DNA from: Polydactylus sextarius
Lineage: Eukaryota > Chordata > Actinopteri > Polynemidae
Assembly: GCA_016801845.1 (NCBI GenBank)
Contig: CM028908.1
Location: forward strand, 18,076,047-18,140,046
DNA length: 64,000 nucleotides
Direction: 5' to 3'
Shown here: one piece after another, positions 1-11,360 of the stretch
Layout: every line of letters starts with the position of its first letter
Numbering within the stretch: the stretch's first letter is position 1
The notes under the pieces: generated by a model
The model's input: the letters and a program-made list of their open reading frames with translations, nothing else
Database searches by the model: none
What the model was told of the DNA's origin: nothing
Program-made: the position numbers and the translations under genes

Positions 1-72
1 TAATGCAAGTGATTCAGAGGAAGATTATGTCACATTTTAGATAGCGTCACACTCAGAGTTTACTATAATTAA

Positions 73-3000
73 AGCCGTGTTTCCACCAAGAAGTTCCGAT
101 GTAACAAGGGGGGCAGGAACTTCCTCCCTTACGACCCTTTGCAGCGTTGTGTCTCCACCGAGGGTAAGACCCTGATCAGTGATGCAACAGAGGGCGGGAC
201 GGACTTTGCCAATCGTCTTCTTCATCTACTATAAATAAACTACACGCTGCAGTGAGAGAGAAGGAGCGAGAGAGAAAGATTTGATTTTTAACCAACCTTT
301 AATTAAGTTATGTCACTTGGACAAAGATCATTACAAACCAGACACTATACAAAACTCATGACAATATTTACATCAACACCAAAGTCCCTTCCTGTACAGA
401 ACAGAGCACACCAAATTTTTTCAAAAGTCTCCGGATCTTGAGTCGCTTTGTAAAAAACAAAATGTACCAGGAGTCTAGATTTCACCATTTTCACAAAAAC
501 AGACACCACATCAACAGGCTCTCTTTGCCCTTCTTTCTTCTGCTCACATACACCACCATCTTTGTCTGCCCCAACACAACAAATTTATTTCTTTGATGGC
601 GAGTGTATCTGAAACCGCAAATGAATGTCTGTTAGGTGAAAACTTCACCACATGCAGTGAACAAATGAGTCAGTTTGACAAAAAAAGAAGAGTGAGACGA
701 GGACATTCAGAGAAACAGCGGAACACTGTCTCTCTCTCTGGGTGCAGAATGGACACTTATCCTCCACACTTGTGTTAAAAACAGACAAAAAAGCATTCAA
801 AGCAACACTTCCACTTAAGATTCTCCACTGTAAATCTCCCAGTCTTTTAACCAGAGATGGTTTATACAAAGATCTCCAAGCTGGTTTAAAATCAGCACTC
901 TGTCCAAAATGAGTCCTCCATGGAGTGTCATTTTGCTCACACAGTTTGTTGTTATTCAGTGTGTGAATCAATAGTCTATATAGAGTCTTTCCTGATGAAT
1001 TTCCGAATGCAAGCTCACAGTTGGAAAAGGGTCAGTGCAGTCGGGAACCCGTGTTCAGTTGTAATAATCCATTAACAAAGTCTGTTGCTGTGCTGACAGT
1101 TTATGTCTCCAGTGATTCAGCAGCTGATGTACGACAAACACTGATCTTACCCTGAGCTCGGCAGCCAGACACTCAGGGTTGTCCAGCCGAGGCCCAGCCA
1201 GCTCCACCACACGACCCAGAGTAGTGATTCTTGCATCACACACCTGTCCGGCCAGAGCGGGTCCCCCCCAGCTGGGAAGATCTAGCACACTTCCACACGG
1301 GACTGGCTCCTCCAGGAGCCAGACCAAAGGAGTCTACCTGCTGCTGCCTCTGCTTCCTCAGCAACAACTACACAGAAAAAAACACTTTTGTAGAAAGCTG
1401 GTAGGGACCCCAAGGTTAACTTCTTAGAATCCATCAGAAACATGGATGTGTGGCAGAAGGCAGCGTCCCTACTGGCCAGATGGACCAACGTTGCCACTTC
1501 TTTTGGCAGAAACAAAACATGTTGGGGAACCCAATGTAACCTGTTCCAGAAAAAAATTCAACCAGAAACCTTTGTATTTGAGACAGAAAAGAGACTGGAG
1601 GATCGTCACAGGCCAACCTATGCCATAGAGCCGATGAAACCAAATTATTGATAACAAGGACATGCCCCCTGTAGGACATTTTCAGCAAAAGCCATTTCCA
1701 CTTCATCAGGCGCCCCTTGACCTTTTCTAAAACTCCTTCCCAGTTTTTTTGTAAAAACATGTCATTTCCTAAAAAAACTCCCAGATCTTTTAGGCCTCCT
1801 TTTTTCCACTCTAAACCGTCAGATAACCTAAGCTGCTCTCCCATTCTCTCATCCACCACAACAGCCTCACTTTATCCCCAGTTCACTATGGCAGAGGATA
1901 TACAACCAAACACATTTACATTTTTACTAAAACATCAATATCACTCTGTTTACCAGGACAATAATATCATCAGCATAGGCCGACAGTTTAAAGGGACCTC
2001 ACAGTTTGGAAAGCAAACACCACTCAGGTCATTTCTCAGTTTATGCAGCAGAGGCTCAATGGACAAAAAATACAGCATGCCAGAAAGAGCACAACCCTGT
2101 CTGACCCCCCTCCGAATGCTAAAAGGAGCACTCAAACCTCCATTTATTTTCAGAACACTCGCAATGTCCCTATAGGAACCTGGATCATGGTTATAAACCC
2201 AGGGTTGAACTCAAAGGCAGCTAAAGTGTCCCATAGATACTGGTGTTCAACCCGGCCAAAAGTCTTTTCCTGATCTATTGAAATCAGACCAGTGTCAACA
2301 GCCAATGAGGCAGAGACTTCCAAAACATCTCGATCCCTGTCTCTGCGGGGACAGCAGTCGGATCTCCAGCAGCGCTGCCGCTCTCCAAAACCACCAGCCA
2401 CCCCACACTCCCCTCATCTCATTCTTTATGATCAGGAGGAGCATTGGAGATGGTGATCTTTTTGCTGGGATTGACCAGCAGGAGAACAGGGTTAAACGTG
2501 TCCTGAATGATGACACCGGATTCAACCACTCTAAAAAACTTTGTCTGTGCCATCTAGAAAAATAACCACAGCTCCATTCATTTGTGAGGCAGACTTCACA
2601 CTACTGGGACCCATCACCTCTGGGACGGCCAGACTGGCCGCCTCCACTGAACAGCTGGCAACGGGCACGAGTTTGATCGCGTGACAGCGTGAGAGCTTCT
2701 CAAACTCGGCCCCACCGTCCACAACCTGCATACTGGCCGATCAGGCCGGCAGCCCAACCATCAGTCAAATATACCTTTATGTTATAACATACAAAGTTAT
2801 ATATAAAATAAACGGGTATAAAAGGCAAATCAAAACAGCAAAAAAGGTCAAAAATCGAGAGAGAAAGAAAGAGAGAGAGGGACTGTTTGTTTGTTTTTAA
2901 CATTGAGTTGGAAAAAAAATACTTAATTTGTAGCGGCCAGTGTTGATTCTGTGGTGGTCAACCACACTGATCATTTTCTGTGAAACCCTGCGATCATTTT

Positions 3001-3331
3001 GTGACGGTTTCAACTGTGTCGCTTGGTTTGCTTCCTATATTCTATTTATGGAAACTATTTATTGAAGCTTCTGCAGCACGGTTTTAAAAAGGGCGATTCT
3101 TTGTTGACTGCGTCATGTGCCGTCTTCAGATCCAACTGATCACCACCGAATCAAACTAAACCCCGTCCAAGACCTTGTTTCGGGTAAACACCTACCCCTG
3201 GGCGGGGGCTTTTTGGGCCCTTAAAAGGTTCCTCGGTCTTGCCTCTCGAGAACTGTTCCTCTGGTGGAAACACGCACCAACGGCCGAGCTCCCGTATTAT
3301 TACCCGGAGGTTCCTGCGGTGGAAACGGGCC
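73..3331. mobile_element. TTAA-flanked DNA transposon, non-autonomous, with nested LINE relic
   Basis: The ends form imperfect terminal inverted repeats. The left end reads AGCCGTGTTTCCACC from 73 inward, and the right end read on the minus strand from 3331 starts GGCCCGTTTCCACC; similarity continues for about 30 bases, including a shared GTTCC/GAACC block. Both ends are bordered by TTAA (69-72 and 3332-3335), which suggests a 4-bp target duplication. TTAA duplications are typical of piggyBac and Kolobok elements; which one applies cannot be told here. Sub-terminal copies of the motif CTGGTGGAAACACG occur near 3259 and, inverted, near 77-90. No transposase is visible; the middle is occupied by LINE-derived sequence. 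The 62-codon reading frame in the left arm (37-225, minus) has no recognisable product. Confidence 0.55.
540..2735 (-). mobile_element. Tx1/L1-type LINE relic, frameshifted and internally deleted
   Basis: Successive minus-strand frames translate to parts of one non-LTR retrotransposon. From 5' to 3' these are an ORF1-like piece (about 2731-2440), reverse transcriptase (2401-2150, with LISIDQEK), the next RT block (2135-1950, with RRGVRQGCALSG), the thumb and connection region (1859-1434, with NWEGVLEKVKGRLMKWKW), and a C-terminal region (1327-1055 and 971-645) including DTPWRTHF and a CPFC cysteine motif. The wording matches Tx1-group fish LINEs. The frame changes several times, and the ORF1-like part abuts mid-RT sequence, so the endonuclease and N-terminal RT are missing. 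The copy is dead. It sits inside the TTAA-bounded element and in the intron or flank following the second coding exon of prkcd. Confidence 0.8.
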
Positions 3332-3471
3332 TTAACATATTAAACTGTAGTTGTGTGTAGAAAATGCTGGAAATCAACTTCATTTTAGGATCTTTAATAC
3401 CAATAGAGGACATTGTATAGCCACACTGCAGGAGACTTGTTTTCTGTAAGTGATCTGCCTTTTGCCACTAC

Positions 3472-3543
3472 TCCCTGGTGGTCTAGTGGTTAGGATTCGG
3501 CGCTCTCACCGCCGCGGCCCGGGTTCGATTCCCGGTCAGGGAA
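3472..3543 (+). tRNA. tRNA-Glu (anticodon CTC)
   Basis: A 72-bp cloverleaf: the acceptor TCCCTGG pairs with TCAGGGA plus the discriminator base. The A box is TGGTCTAGTGG and the B box is GGTTCGATTCC. The anticodon loop CTCTCAC carries CTC at 3505-3507, flanked by a CGGCG/CGCCG stem. There is no intron. From memory it matches the vertebrate tRNA-Glu-CTC gene base for base. A TTTT pol III terminator starts at 3549, six bases after the end, so this copy looks functional. It stands about 140 bp right of the TTAA-bounded element and 360 bp from a prkcd exon, on the opposite strand. Confidence 0.95.
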
Positions 3544-3905
3544 CACTGTTTTAAAAAGCCCCAAACATACTTCCTTCAAGACACGCAGCCTTTTCGGTCT
3601 GTACACTCCCGCTGAGTTCAGTTGAAATATGGTGAAATAGCGTTTCCAAAATTCAATTAGGATTTGATAATATCCGACTAGACGTGGTAACATTTGTGGG
3701 ATTTGTTACTTAAGTCTCAAGGCCAGGGCCAATGAAATCTGAGTAGAGCAAACCTGCAGTCTTGTTGCAACAGGCTTTCTTTTTCAGTTTTAACTTAAAC
3801 CTTAATTTTTAAGTTTTTAAAAATTAAAAACAGATGTTTTATTGATGTTTTATTATATATAAACACTTGAACCAAATGCTCAGAGGCTGTCAGCTCAAGT
3901 TTTAC

Positions 3906-4169
3906 CTGCATCAGTTTCCTCAAGGAAGAGCTGCACAGCCATCTGGATCCTCCCCGAAGGATGAAGGTCCACCCAGAACTCAGCGTGTCCGGACTTCTTA
4001 CAGCGCTCTGCCAGCACTGACACACCCACCGAAGCATTAGCCATTTGTGTCTCTGTGCTCTGCATGAGGATGAGTTCAAGGACACGGCCCTCATAGATGT
4101 GAGCATCAAAAGTGGAGTTCCAGGCTGGATATGTGGTGGGCTTCTTCTGGACCAAGGTTTTACCTCGAT
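3906..4169 (-). CDS. prkcd: prkcd second coding exon (C2-like domain)
   Basis: This 264-nt exon has acceptor CCTTCACAG and donor GATGCAG|gtaaaac. It is phase 1 to phase 1 and carries most of the C2-like domain, including FDAHIYEGRV and the conserved EFWVDLHPSGRIQMAVQLFLEE strand region. Confidence 0.93.
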
Positions 4170-4459
4170 CTGTGAAGGAACATACAAATCATCCTTAAGA
4201 AGAAAAGTAGTAAAGAATAGCTTTAACACACTTTTCTAATGGACTTTTGACTTATGGACAATTCTCCCTAAAGTCTCCCGATTCACTGTGCTACTCCGCT
4301 GTCTAAATGTAATTACTGCTGCACACACGCATGTGTGCATCTGCACATACCTGTGTTGAGAGGCTCTTTTATCTTGACGGCACAGAAGGGCTGTTCAGAC
4401 TGAGAAGCGAGAGCACCCAAGTCATAAGTAGTGAGGGATATACGCAGGAAGGGTGCCAT
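3906..4459 (-). CDS. prkcd: protein kinase C delta, 5' coding exons only (partial)
   Basis: Two joined exons, complement(4351..4459) and complement(3906..4169), encode the first 124 or so residues of a novel-type PKC. The protein starts MAPFLRISLTTYDLG and continues through QPFCAVKIKE, VQKKPTTYPAW, STFDAHIYEGRV and GVSVLAERCKK to LFLEETDA. This is the N-terminal C2-like domain of PKC delta, which binds proteins (phosphotyrosine in mammals) rather than calcium. The pseudosubstrate, C1A/C1B, kinase and C-terminal parts are not in the window, so the gene continues past position 1. Exon phases agree (phase 1 at both ends of the second exon). PKC theta has a related start, but the MAPFLRI opening favours delta. 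Which teleost paralogue (a or b) is not decidable here. Confidence 0.93.
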
Positions 4460-4481
4460 GGTGACGGCTCACCTAAGCTTC
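4351..4481 (-). CDS. prkcd: prkcd exon with start codon
   Basis: An acceptor ending CTTCTAG precedes 4481; 22 bases of 5'UTR lead to the ATG at 4459-4457 in the good context CGTCACCATGG. The coding part (4351-4459, 36 codons plus one base) ends at donor ACAG|gtatgtg. The acceptor just upstream of the ATG shows that at least one non-coding exon lies further right. Confidence 0.9.
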
Positions 4482-4520
4482 CTAGAAGAGAAATATAGAT
4501 TAAGAGTTAGAACATTTCAG

Positions 4521-4669
4521 GGGCGCCTGGATGGCCAAGTGGCTAAGGCGCACCACGTTGGCGTATAAGCCGTGCAGTCGTTTGCTGCACGGCAGTCGAC
4601 CTTTCTTCTACTCTCCTCCCTGTTTCCTGTCTCTTTACACTATCTCTGTTTAAAGGCAAAAAAAAAAAA
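4521..4669 (+). mobile_element. tRNA-derived SINE, degraded
   Basis: The head has a pol III A-box-like TGGCCAAGTGG in a leucine-tRNA-like arm (GGATGGCCAAGTGGCTAAGG). The B box is decayed (around GCAGTCGACC). The tail CCTGTTTCCTGTCTCT, then TAAAGGCAAAAA and an A-run at 4658-4669, is the ending I associate with percomorph SINEs. It lies 40 bp upstream of the prkcd start-codon exon, inside the inferred first intron, in the opposite orientation. Confidence 0.7.
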
Positions 4670-7600
4670 GAGGTAGAATATCTCATATCTCATATCTACA
4701 TGTATGTAATTGTCTTGTGCATGCATTGCTCCTGGACTTTACTAACAAAAAGGAAGAGAGACAAGTGGCTCTGAGATGGTATTGTCATATGGGAACTACA
4801 GAGGAAGCAGAAAACACAACTTTGGAAACCACCTACCAGTAATGAAACCAGAGCAGGAATAAGGAAAGAAAAGTAAAACAGATCACATCTTTTAATAAAC
4901 CAAAAGTCCCAGTGTTGGAGAAAAAACACAAACAAATGTTAAGATAAGCAACAAAGTTTGTGTGTCACATAAATTGTCTACCAATACAAAGGTATTTTTA
5001 TATAGCTCTGGGGCTGGTCTTATAGCAGCCTAGTAGGTTTTGATAGACCTCAGTGATGGTTCAGGTATTTTTTTTTTCTGTATTTCAGGACAACGTCTCT
5101 TTTTCTGTCTCATACATCAATAAATATTGGTGCAGTTGTAGCACAATTCTCAATTTTTTTTTTTTTTTTACAATTATATTTATAAAAAAAGACACAGAAA
5201 ACTCAACTTGCACAAGTGTCCACCCACTTGCTTCATTTAGGCTGAATTGCTCCACTAACAGATCACCACTGTGCACTTCATATACTTCCTCATAGTGGAG
5301 AGTCATTCTCTACCGACCCCTCTGACTAAAATACATCTTGTCACTACGATCACAAAATAGTGTGGTGGAGTTTAACTATAAAAGCCTCATGTTGCTCAGA
5401 AAATATACAACGCTTCTAAACAGTCATGAAAGTTTAAGGCAGTTGAAAGACAAAAATTGCTTTCTGAAGAAACAGTAACAGTAGGATGTTGCACCACTAA
5501 CTTTTAACTACCACTTTTGGACACTGTGTTCAGTAAATCAAGAGTTCTTGAATAGCTAGTAACACTTCCCTTCGAGGGGCCTTGTAATAACAAGATAATA
5601 AAGACTAAAAATGTTCTCAATTTTATGGAGGCAGCCGGTCAAGCTTCAGGTTCTATAAAGGAACCGTGCTAACAAACACTTTCTAACCCTTTGATGTTAT
5701 TAAGACTGTTTCACAACAGAGTCACAAAGGTGCTATATCATAGACTAGTAGGGACCACAGGGCGTATTAGCCTACATCATAATTCCCAAATCGGCGATAA
5801 AGTCCTACAGAATGCCAAGAATTTCCACACAGCACTTCTTATGAGCTTTTAAGTTCCTTAACTTGATCTCTTGAAGCTTTAGTTTTTTTGCTCCATTAAC
5901 ATAATCCTCATTTAATAGTCATTTCAGAGATATGACATGCCTGTTGTTTTAGGCATCTTATTTCTAATTCACAAAGATGTTTAACTGCACTATTAAACTT
6001 GTTTCCGGGCAGTAACATCTAAAAGCAAAACGCTCTGAGATATGTCATTCTCTTAAGCTCAAAATATGCACATGTAACTCCAGGACAGGAATGTACTGTA
6101 CTGTCTCCTTATTTCTCCTTCAGTAATTAATAATGCATAAGTAGAGATGTTTTTGATTCTTGACGCTTTTCACATCACATTGTCTGATGTGTGCATGTAT
6201 TCTGCTCAGCCTATAAAAGGTAAACTCCAAGGCAAACTGCTCTGAACTCTCCCATATTTTATTGCACTTTATTGCCAGGACATCTACACCTTTCTTCACT
6301 CCTTCCCCAATGAGGAAGAATTGGGATTATTCCTTTAAAATGACTGTAAACATATCAAATGCAGTACATGGAAAATGTCTACAAAAAAAGACTTACTGGA
6401 AATCTTCAAATATTTACCTTTAAATGACAATGACTCTGTGCAAACTGTCCATGCAAAGGAGTTGTTCGATGCTAATCTAAAATACACTCTATGTCTTCCT
6501 TGTTATATATTTACCTCGTGATTACTGAGAAAATTACATCGATACTGAGTTAACATCATGAATATCAGTGCAACGTGCTTGTTGAGTTGTTACCGCTACC
6601 TCTTGATGTTGAGGAAGAAAAGTAGTCTGTATGTGCTAACTTCATCTTTACATCTCTTACATCCGTACATGCTAGTGAATTTTATATATGTTTTTCTAGC
6701 CGTTCTCCTCAACAGCACCTATAATCCATCCTTGATGTTGCTGTTGTAAGCTTTGTGTAACCCTGAGATTCTGTTTAGGATCTAAACAAGTGACTGTTTC
6801 AGAGTGAGGTCAGGAGGGGTCCAGAAGCCCTCTCATAATACTGCCCACACATGCACATACACATACACAGGCAGACACCCATACAAATACAACATTAATC
6901 AATGCCACAGAGTTTGACACATTCAAAAGCACATAAAATACATATATACATTTTTACAGCCTGCTTTCAGTTTTTCTCTACACATGCACATGCACTCTCC
7001 TATGTACATGTACACAGGCACTGCTACATAAAAAAGGGAGCCTTGTTTCCCCAGAGAGAGTGGAAAAAATGAGCACATGCATTTGGGGAAGGGGTGGGCA
7101 GAGGAAAAGAGCAAGTGAGCGAGAGAGAAAAAAAGATAGACAACACACTGTATTAGCAAGGCCAGTGGACATGAGGAGAATCAGAATCAATGATAAAACC
7201 AGATTTGCCTTAATAGTAGTGCACTGGACTCAGCCACGATGAATTCAACTTCCAACTAGATATAAAGTGTTGATGCACACAACTTTTTAGTTGAATAACT
7301 TTTTTAGTTGTCTGGAAGATCTACAAAGAGCTGGTTAATGTAAAGCTGGACTCTGTGTCTGTGCTGTATGTGTTAAGTTTGTACAACTCAGTACATCATA
7401 AATGATGCACTACATCGATGATGGCACAGTATGCGGAAAACATCAACCATGTCAACAAGCAAACATAACCCAGAAAATTCCATTAAGTGATTCCTGATGA
7501 CAACTGAATTTTCCTTTTGATAACATCAGCACTGGGGAAATCTCAGAAGCTATTCCCATGACAATGTCGTGTGTGTAATTCATTTAATTTAAACAAGAGT

Positions 7601-10600
7601 TTAATGATGACAAATACAAAATTGAATTTGTTGAGCCTTTAATCATGTGGTTATGTGGCAGCAGAAAACATTTCAATAATGAATTGATAAAAATATGCAG
7701 GTTAACATGCAAGAAAGTTAACCTTTTGTTGTTTTGTTTGACGTAAAACACAATTATATGTTCCATTGTACTTCACACATCAAACATAACACAGCAGTTA
7801 AGATAGAGGTACATTAGTGTCTGCACAAGATTATCATCACTAAAACAAGTCAATGGTTTGGTATGCACTGCTATCATTTAGCAGAAGCAGTGATCAGGCA
7901 GGTCTGACAGGTTATGTCGTTCCTGTTTGTTAGCCTTTCTTTAACATGTCAGAACAAAGACAGCTACAATTACGTGGAGGGTGACAGAGTTGCCTTCACA
8001 TGATAAACAAGAAACAAACAAGAAACATATCCATCCACAAGTCAATGGAAAAAAACATTGTAAGGACATTTTTTTTCATATTTGACAGCTGCCGAAAGAA
8101 TAAGTAAAAGGCAGTCAGAAACTTGAACAAAGATACATTAATCCCACAGTGTGAATGTTTGACACGCAACACGTTTAACCCTTTCTTTAACTACTCGGTT
8201 ATCTCTTTCCCACACTAGAGGATTTGCTAACATCAACGCTAAATGCACTGATGGTGTTTACACTGATTATTGTTTAACAATTTAGGTTGTTTACATATAT
8301 ACAGACCGCAGCAGAAAACTAATGAAAACATGTACACACGAGAAGCAAACAGTTTTCATTTAGTCTACTGCCTGACTTCAAGCCCACTGAAAATGTGTTT
8401 CACTTCAGGACCAAAGAGCTACAGTTTCTACAGTTTTCACTGTAGATGAAATACTGGGTAAACAAAAGCAACAGTGTGCTTTCTTTTACAAACATTTTAA
8501 AAACCATTTCATTAAATGGACATAGCAACAGGCCTTTCTCCAGTAGACATTTTCAAGTGTCATGGCAGGAAACACGCAAGTATTACCAGCAGTTATCATG
8601 ATAGCTCAGTTACAGTAAGTGTGTTTAGGAGATTCCTGTGAGCTGGCACACACATCACTATGACTCTGAAACTGGCTCAAGTAAATGGGAAGCAGGTCCA
8701 ATAACGCTGAATTGTTTTGAATTGAATTAACAGAAAAGAGGACCACCAAGAGTCTCCCATGCAAGAATGGATGTATTACTGTTCCGGTGATTGGTCTGCT
8801 CACTGTTCAGACCGACATAAAACATAGAGATGCATATTTGATTATATATGTGTCCTTGAATGTAGAAATTCACTTGTGATAAATAAAGAAGGAAATCATT
8901 TCAACTTCAATGTGGTGTTAATTAGATGCCACGGTGAAACTTGTTATTAGCGCTAATACTACCCAGTTCAGGTAGTATTACATATATCAATGGGACATTC
9001 AAACATGTCACAGATGGAAAAGTACATGACGTCTGAATTAGCAGCAGTATAAATTGCTGTTGCTATTTTGGTTCCAAGTTTCTGTCACCGTGAATGATGG
9101 CTCACGATCATACTGCTCACAGTTCACTGGAAAACTACAACAAAGCAAATCATTATGTACAGTTGAACTGATTAAACTCATGTGGATTAGAAATGTCTGA
9201 AAAACTGGTGGCAGATCCAGTATCTTTTCACTTGGTACTTTGATATCTGATTAATTTGACCTGACTGAATTATTCAGGTATTTTAGGCACAAGTATTGTA
9301 AATGGTGTGAGAGTATGGAAACAAATTACTGCCATTATTATTTTAATTATATGAGTAATTTAATATCATATCTTTAAATTTAGCAGCTAGTAGCTAGTTT
9401 AAAAAAAATCAATATCAATAATTAATTGGACTGAAATATTTAACTTAAATGTTAATCAAATGCAAGTTGTGCAATTTCAATAACCTTATTTCCACTATAT
9501 ATTTAATTTATGGCTCTAAATGTATGTCACAACTAATCATGAGCTATATTCAAGTTGCTATATTTAACCAAGCTAATTTTTTGTGATAGGTGGTAATTAT
9601 GTCTGCCAGTGACAGAACAAGACTTCCAGCAATGAAAACCAGCTTGACCAGATACTAAATAAAGCTTTAAGTTGAAGTAGGACACAGGTAACAAACTGTT
9701 CTGAAATGTTCAGTCTTACAAAACTTAACCAAAAATATGTGACAGCCCATCAAAGTTCCTGATTAAAACAGCGCTATCAGTTAAATGAACTGCTGCGAGT
9801 TCATCAGGTTTGGAGGTTACTGGCTTGCTTGATGTGGCCTTGAGGGTGCGGATGGGGGTGGTGTGGTTCTAGGTTAAATGAAAGGCACATAGATCAACAA
9901 CAAACCCAGCAGAGTCGGCCTTGATGCAGCTGGGCCCATGGTCAAGCAAATTAAAGCCCAACAAACATGTTTGATACGATTACAATGAACCTGAACAAGC
10001 CACACTCACACCTAAAGCTAATTATCTGGTCTGTAGTTGTGTGTGTTAATATCTATTGCATTACGAAAACTACTCTTCAGTTAGATAGTTCAAAGAAAAA
10101 CAATCCCTTCTCATTGGAAATTTAACAGTGATCATGGAAAAAGGTACCCAGGTTAGTGCCGCCTAGCGCTTCTGCTCAATTTCTCATTTAACTCCAGCAC
10201 TTAAACAAAGTCAAATCATGTGAAAGCGTCTGATGCATCAGGCTCGGAATAAGGCTGTTCCTCACTGTGATACTACCGTTGACTGTACAGGAGGTATGTG
10301 CTGCTGGAATATTGTTTATCCCACATACATTAACTAGAGAGAACACAATGTACCTCTGTCAAATCTGCACAATCATCTCAAGTGACACAACAGTTTTCAA
10401 AGGTTTCTGTCTTCATCTAGATCCAGATCTGCATCCAAATGTCCAGAGTGAAAAACAATTATGCAAATAATAATGCAAATTTTAGTTGCTATTTTAGTGC
10501 ATCAGTGACTTTTTGCAAGAACTAGAACTGACGTACACATGCTTTGATAATTGCTTTAATTATAACTCTGTGCAATACTTGTAAAACTGGTATTGGTGTC

Positions 10601-11058
10601 AAATTGCCCATGCATACAAGAATGTGTCAAGCAGAAATGATATGACATGTCAACAAACAACTGAATGACTTCTTCTGAAGTTCAATTAAATATGTGCCAT
10701 ATTTTTTTTTTAATTTTACCATTAGAAAGTAATAACATGAGACTGAGTAACTTTCGTGGACAATCAATTACTTTTTTAATGTTGTAACAGACAAATTCAT
10801 GCAAAATAGCATAATTCTCACAAACTTTTCCTTAATCCACAAGTCTTTCACTCAAGCATGATGGCATGTATTATTACCGCATTAACCCTGTCTCATAAGT
10901 GTACTTCTGCACGCACGCACACTAATAACCTTGAACAAAGCAGCCTTTAATGAATTTCAGTAGAGACTGGCTTGAAAGAACCAAAGGCCTGCCTTTCTTT
11001 CACTAACCAAGGTTAATTTCTAACACACGATCCCTTACCAAATACATGCCCACACACT

Positions 11059-11061
<3 letters not shown>

Positions 11062-11126
<65 letters not shown>
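11062..11126. repeat. (CA)n microsatellite
   Basis: An uninterrupted AC dinucleotide run of about 65 bases. Confidence 0.98.
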
Positions 11127-11129
<3 letters not shown>

Positions 11130-11281
11130 CGAGAGCGAAAAGTGTGTGTGCTACAAATGTCTGGGGAGACATCAACACCTTCAGGCGAAAGGCTGAAAAT
11201 ATACATTTAACTGCTTCTCTGTGATGGTAAATTCTCCTTCACTCAGACACTCTCATATGCATATATGCACATGTGCGTGCA

Positions 11282-11306
11282 CCCCCCCCCCCCCACCCAC
11301 ACACAA

Positions 11307-11350
<44 letters not shown>
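11282..11350. repeat. Poly-C run followed by (AG)n
   Basis: Thirteen consecutive C, a short CA-rich spacer, then about 40 bases of AG repeat. This creates false serine/leucine-rich reading frames. Confidence 0.95.
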
Positions 11351-11360
<10 letters not shown>

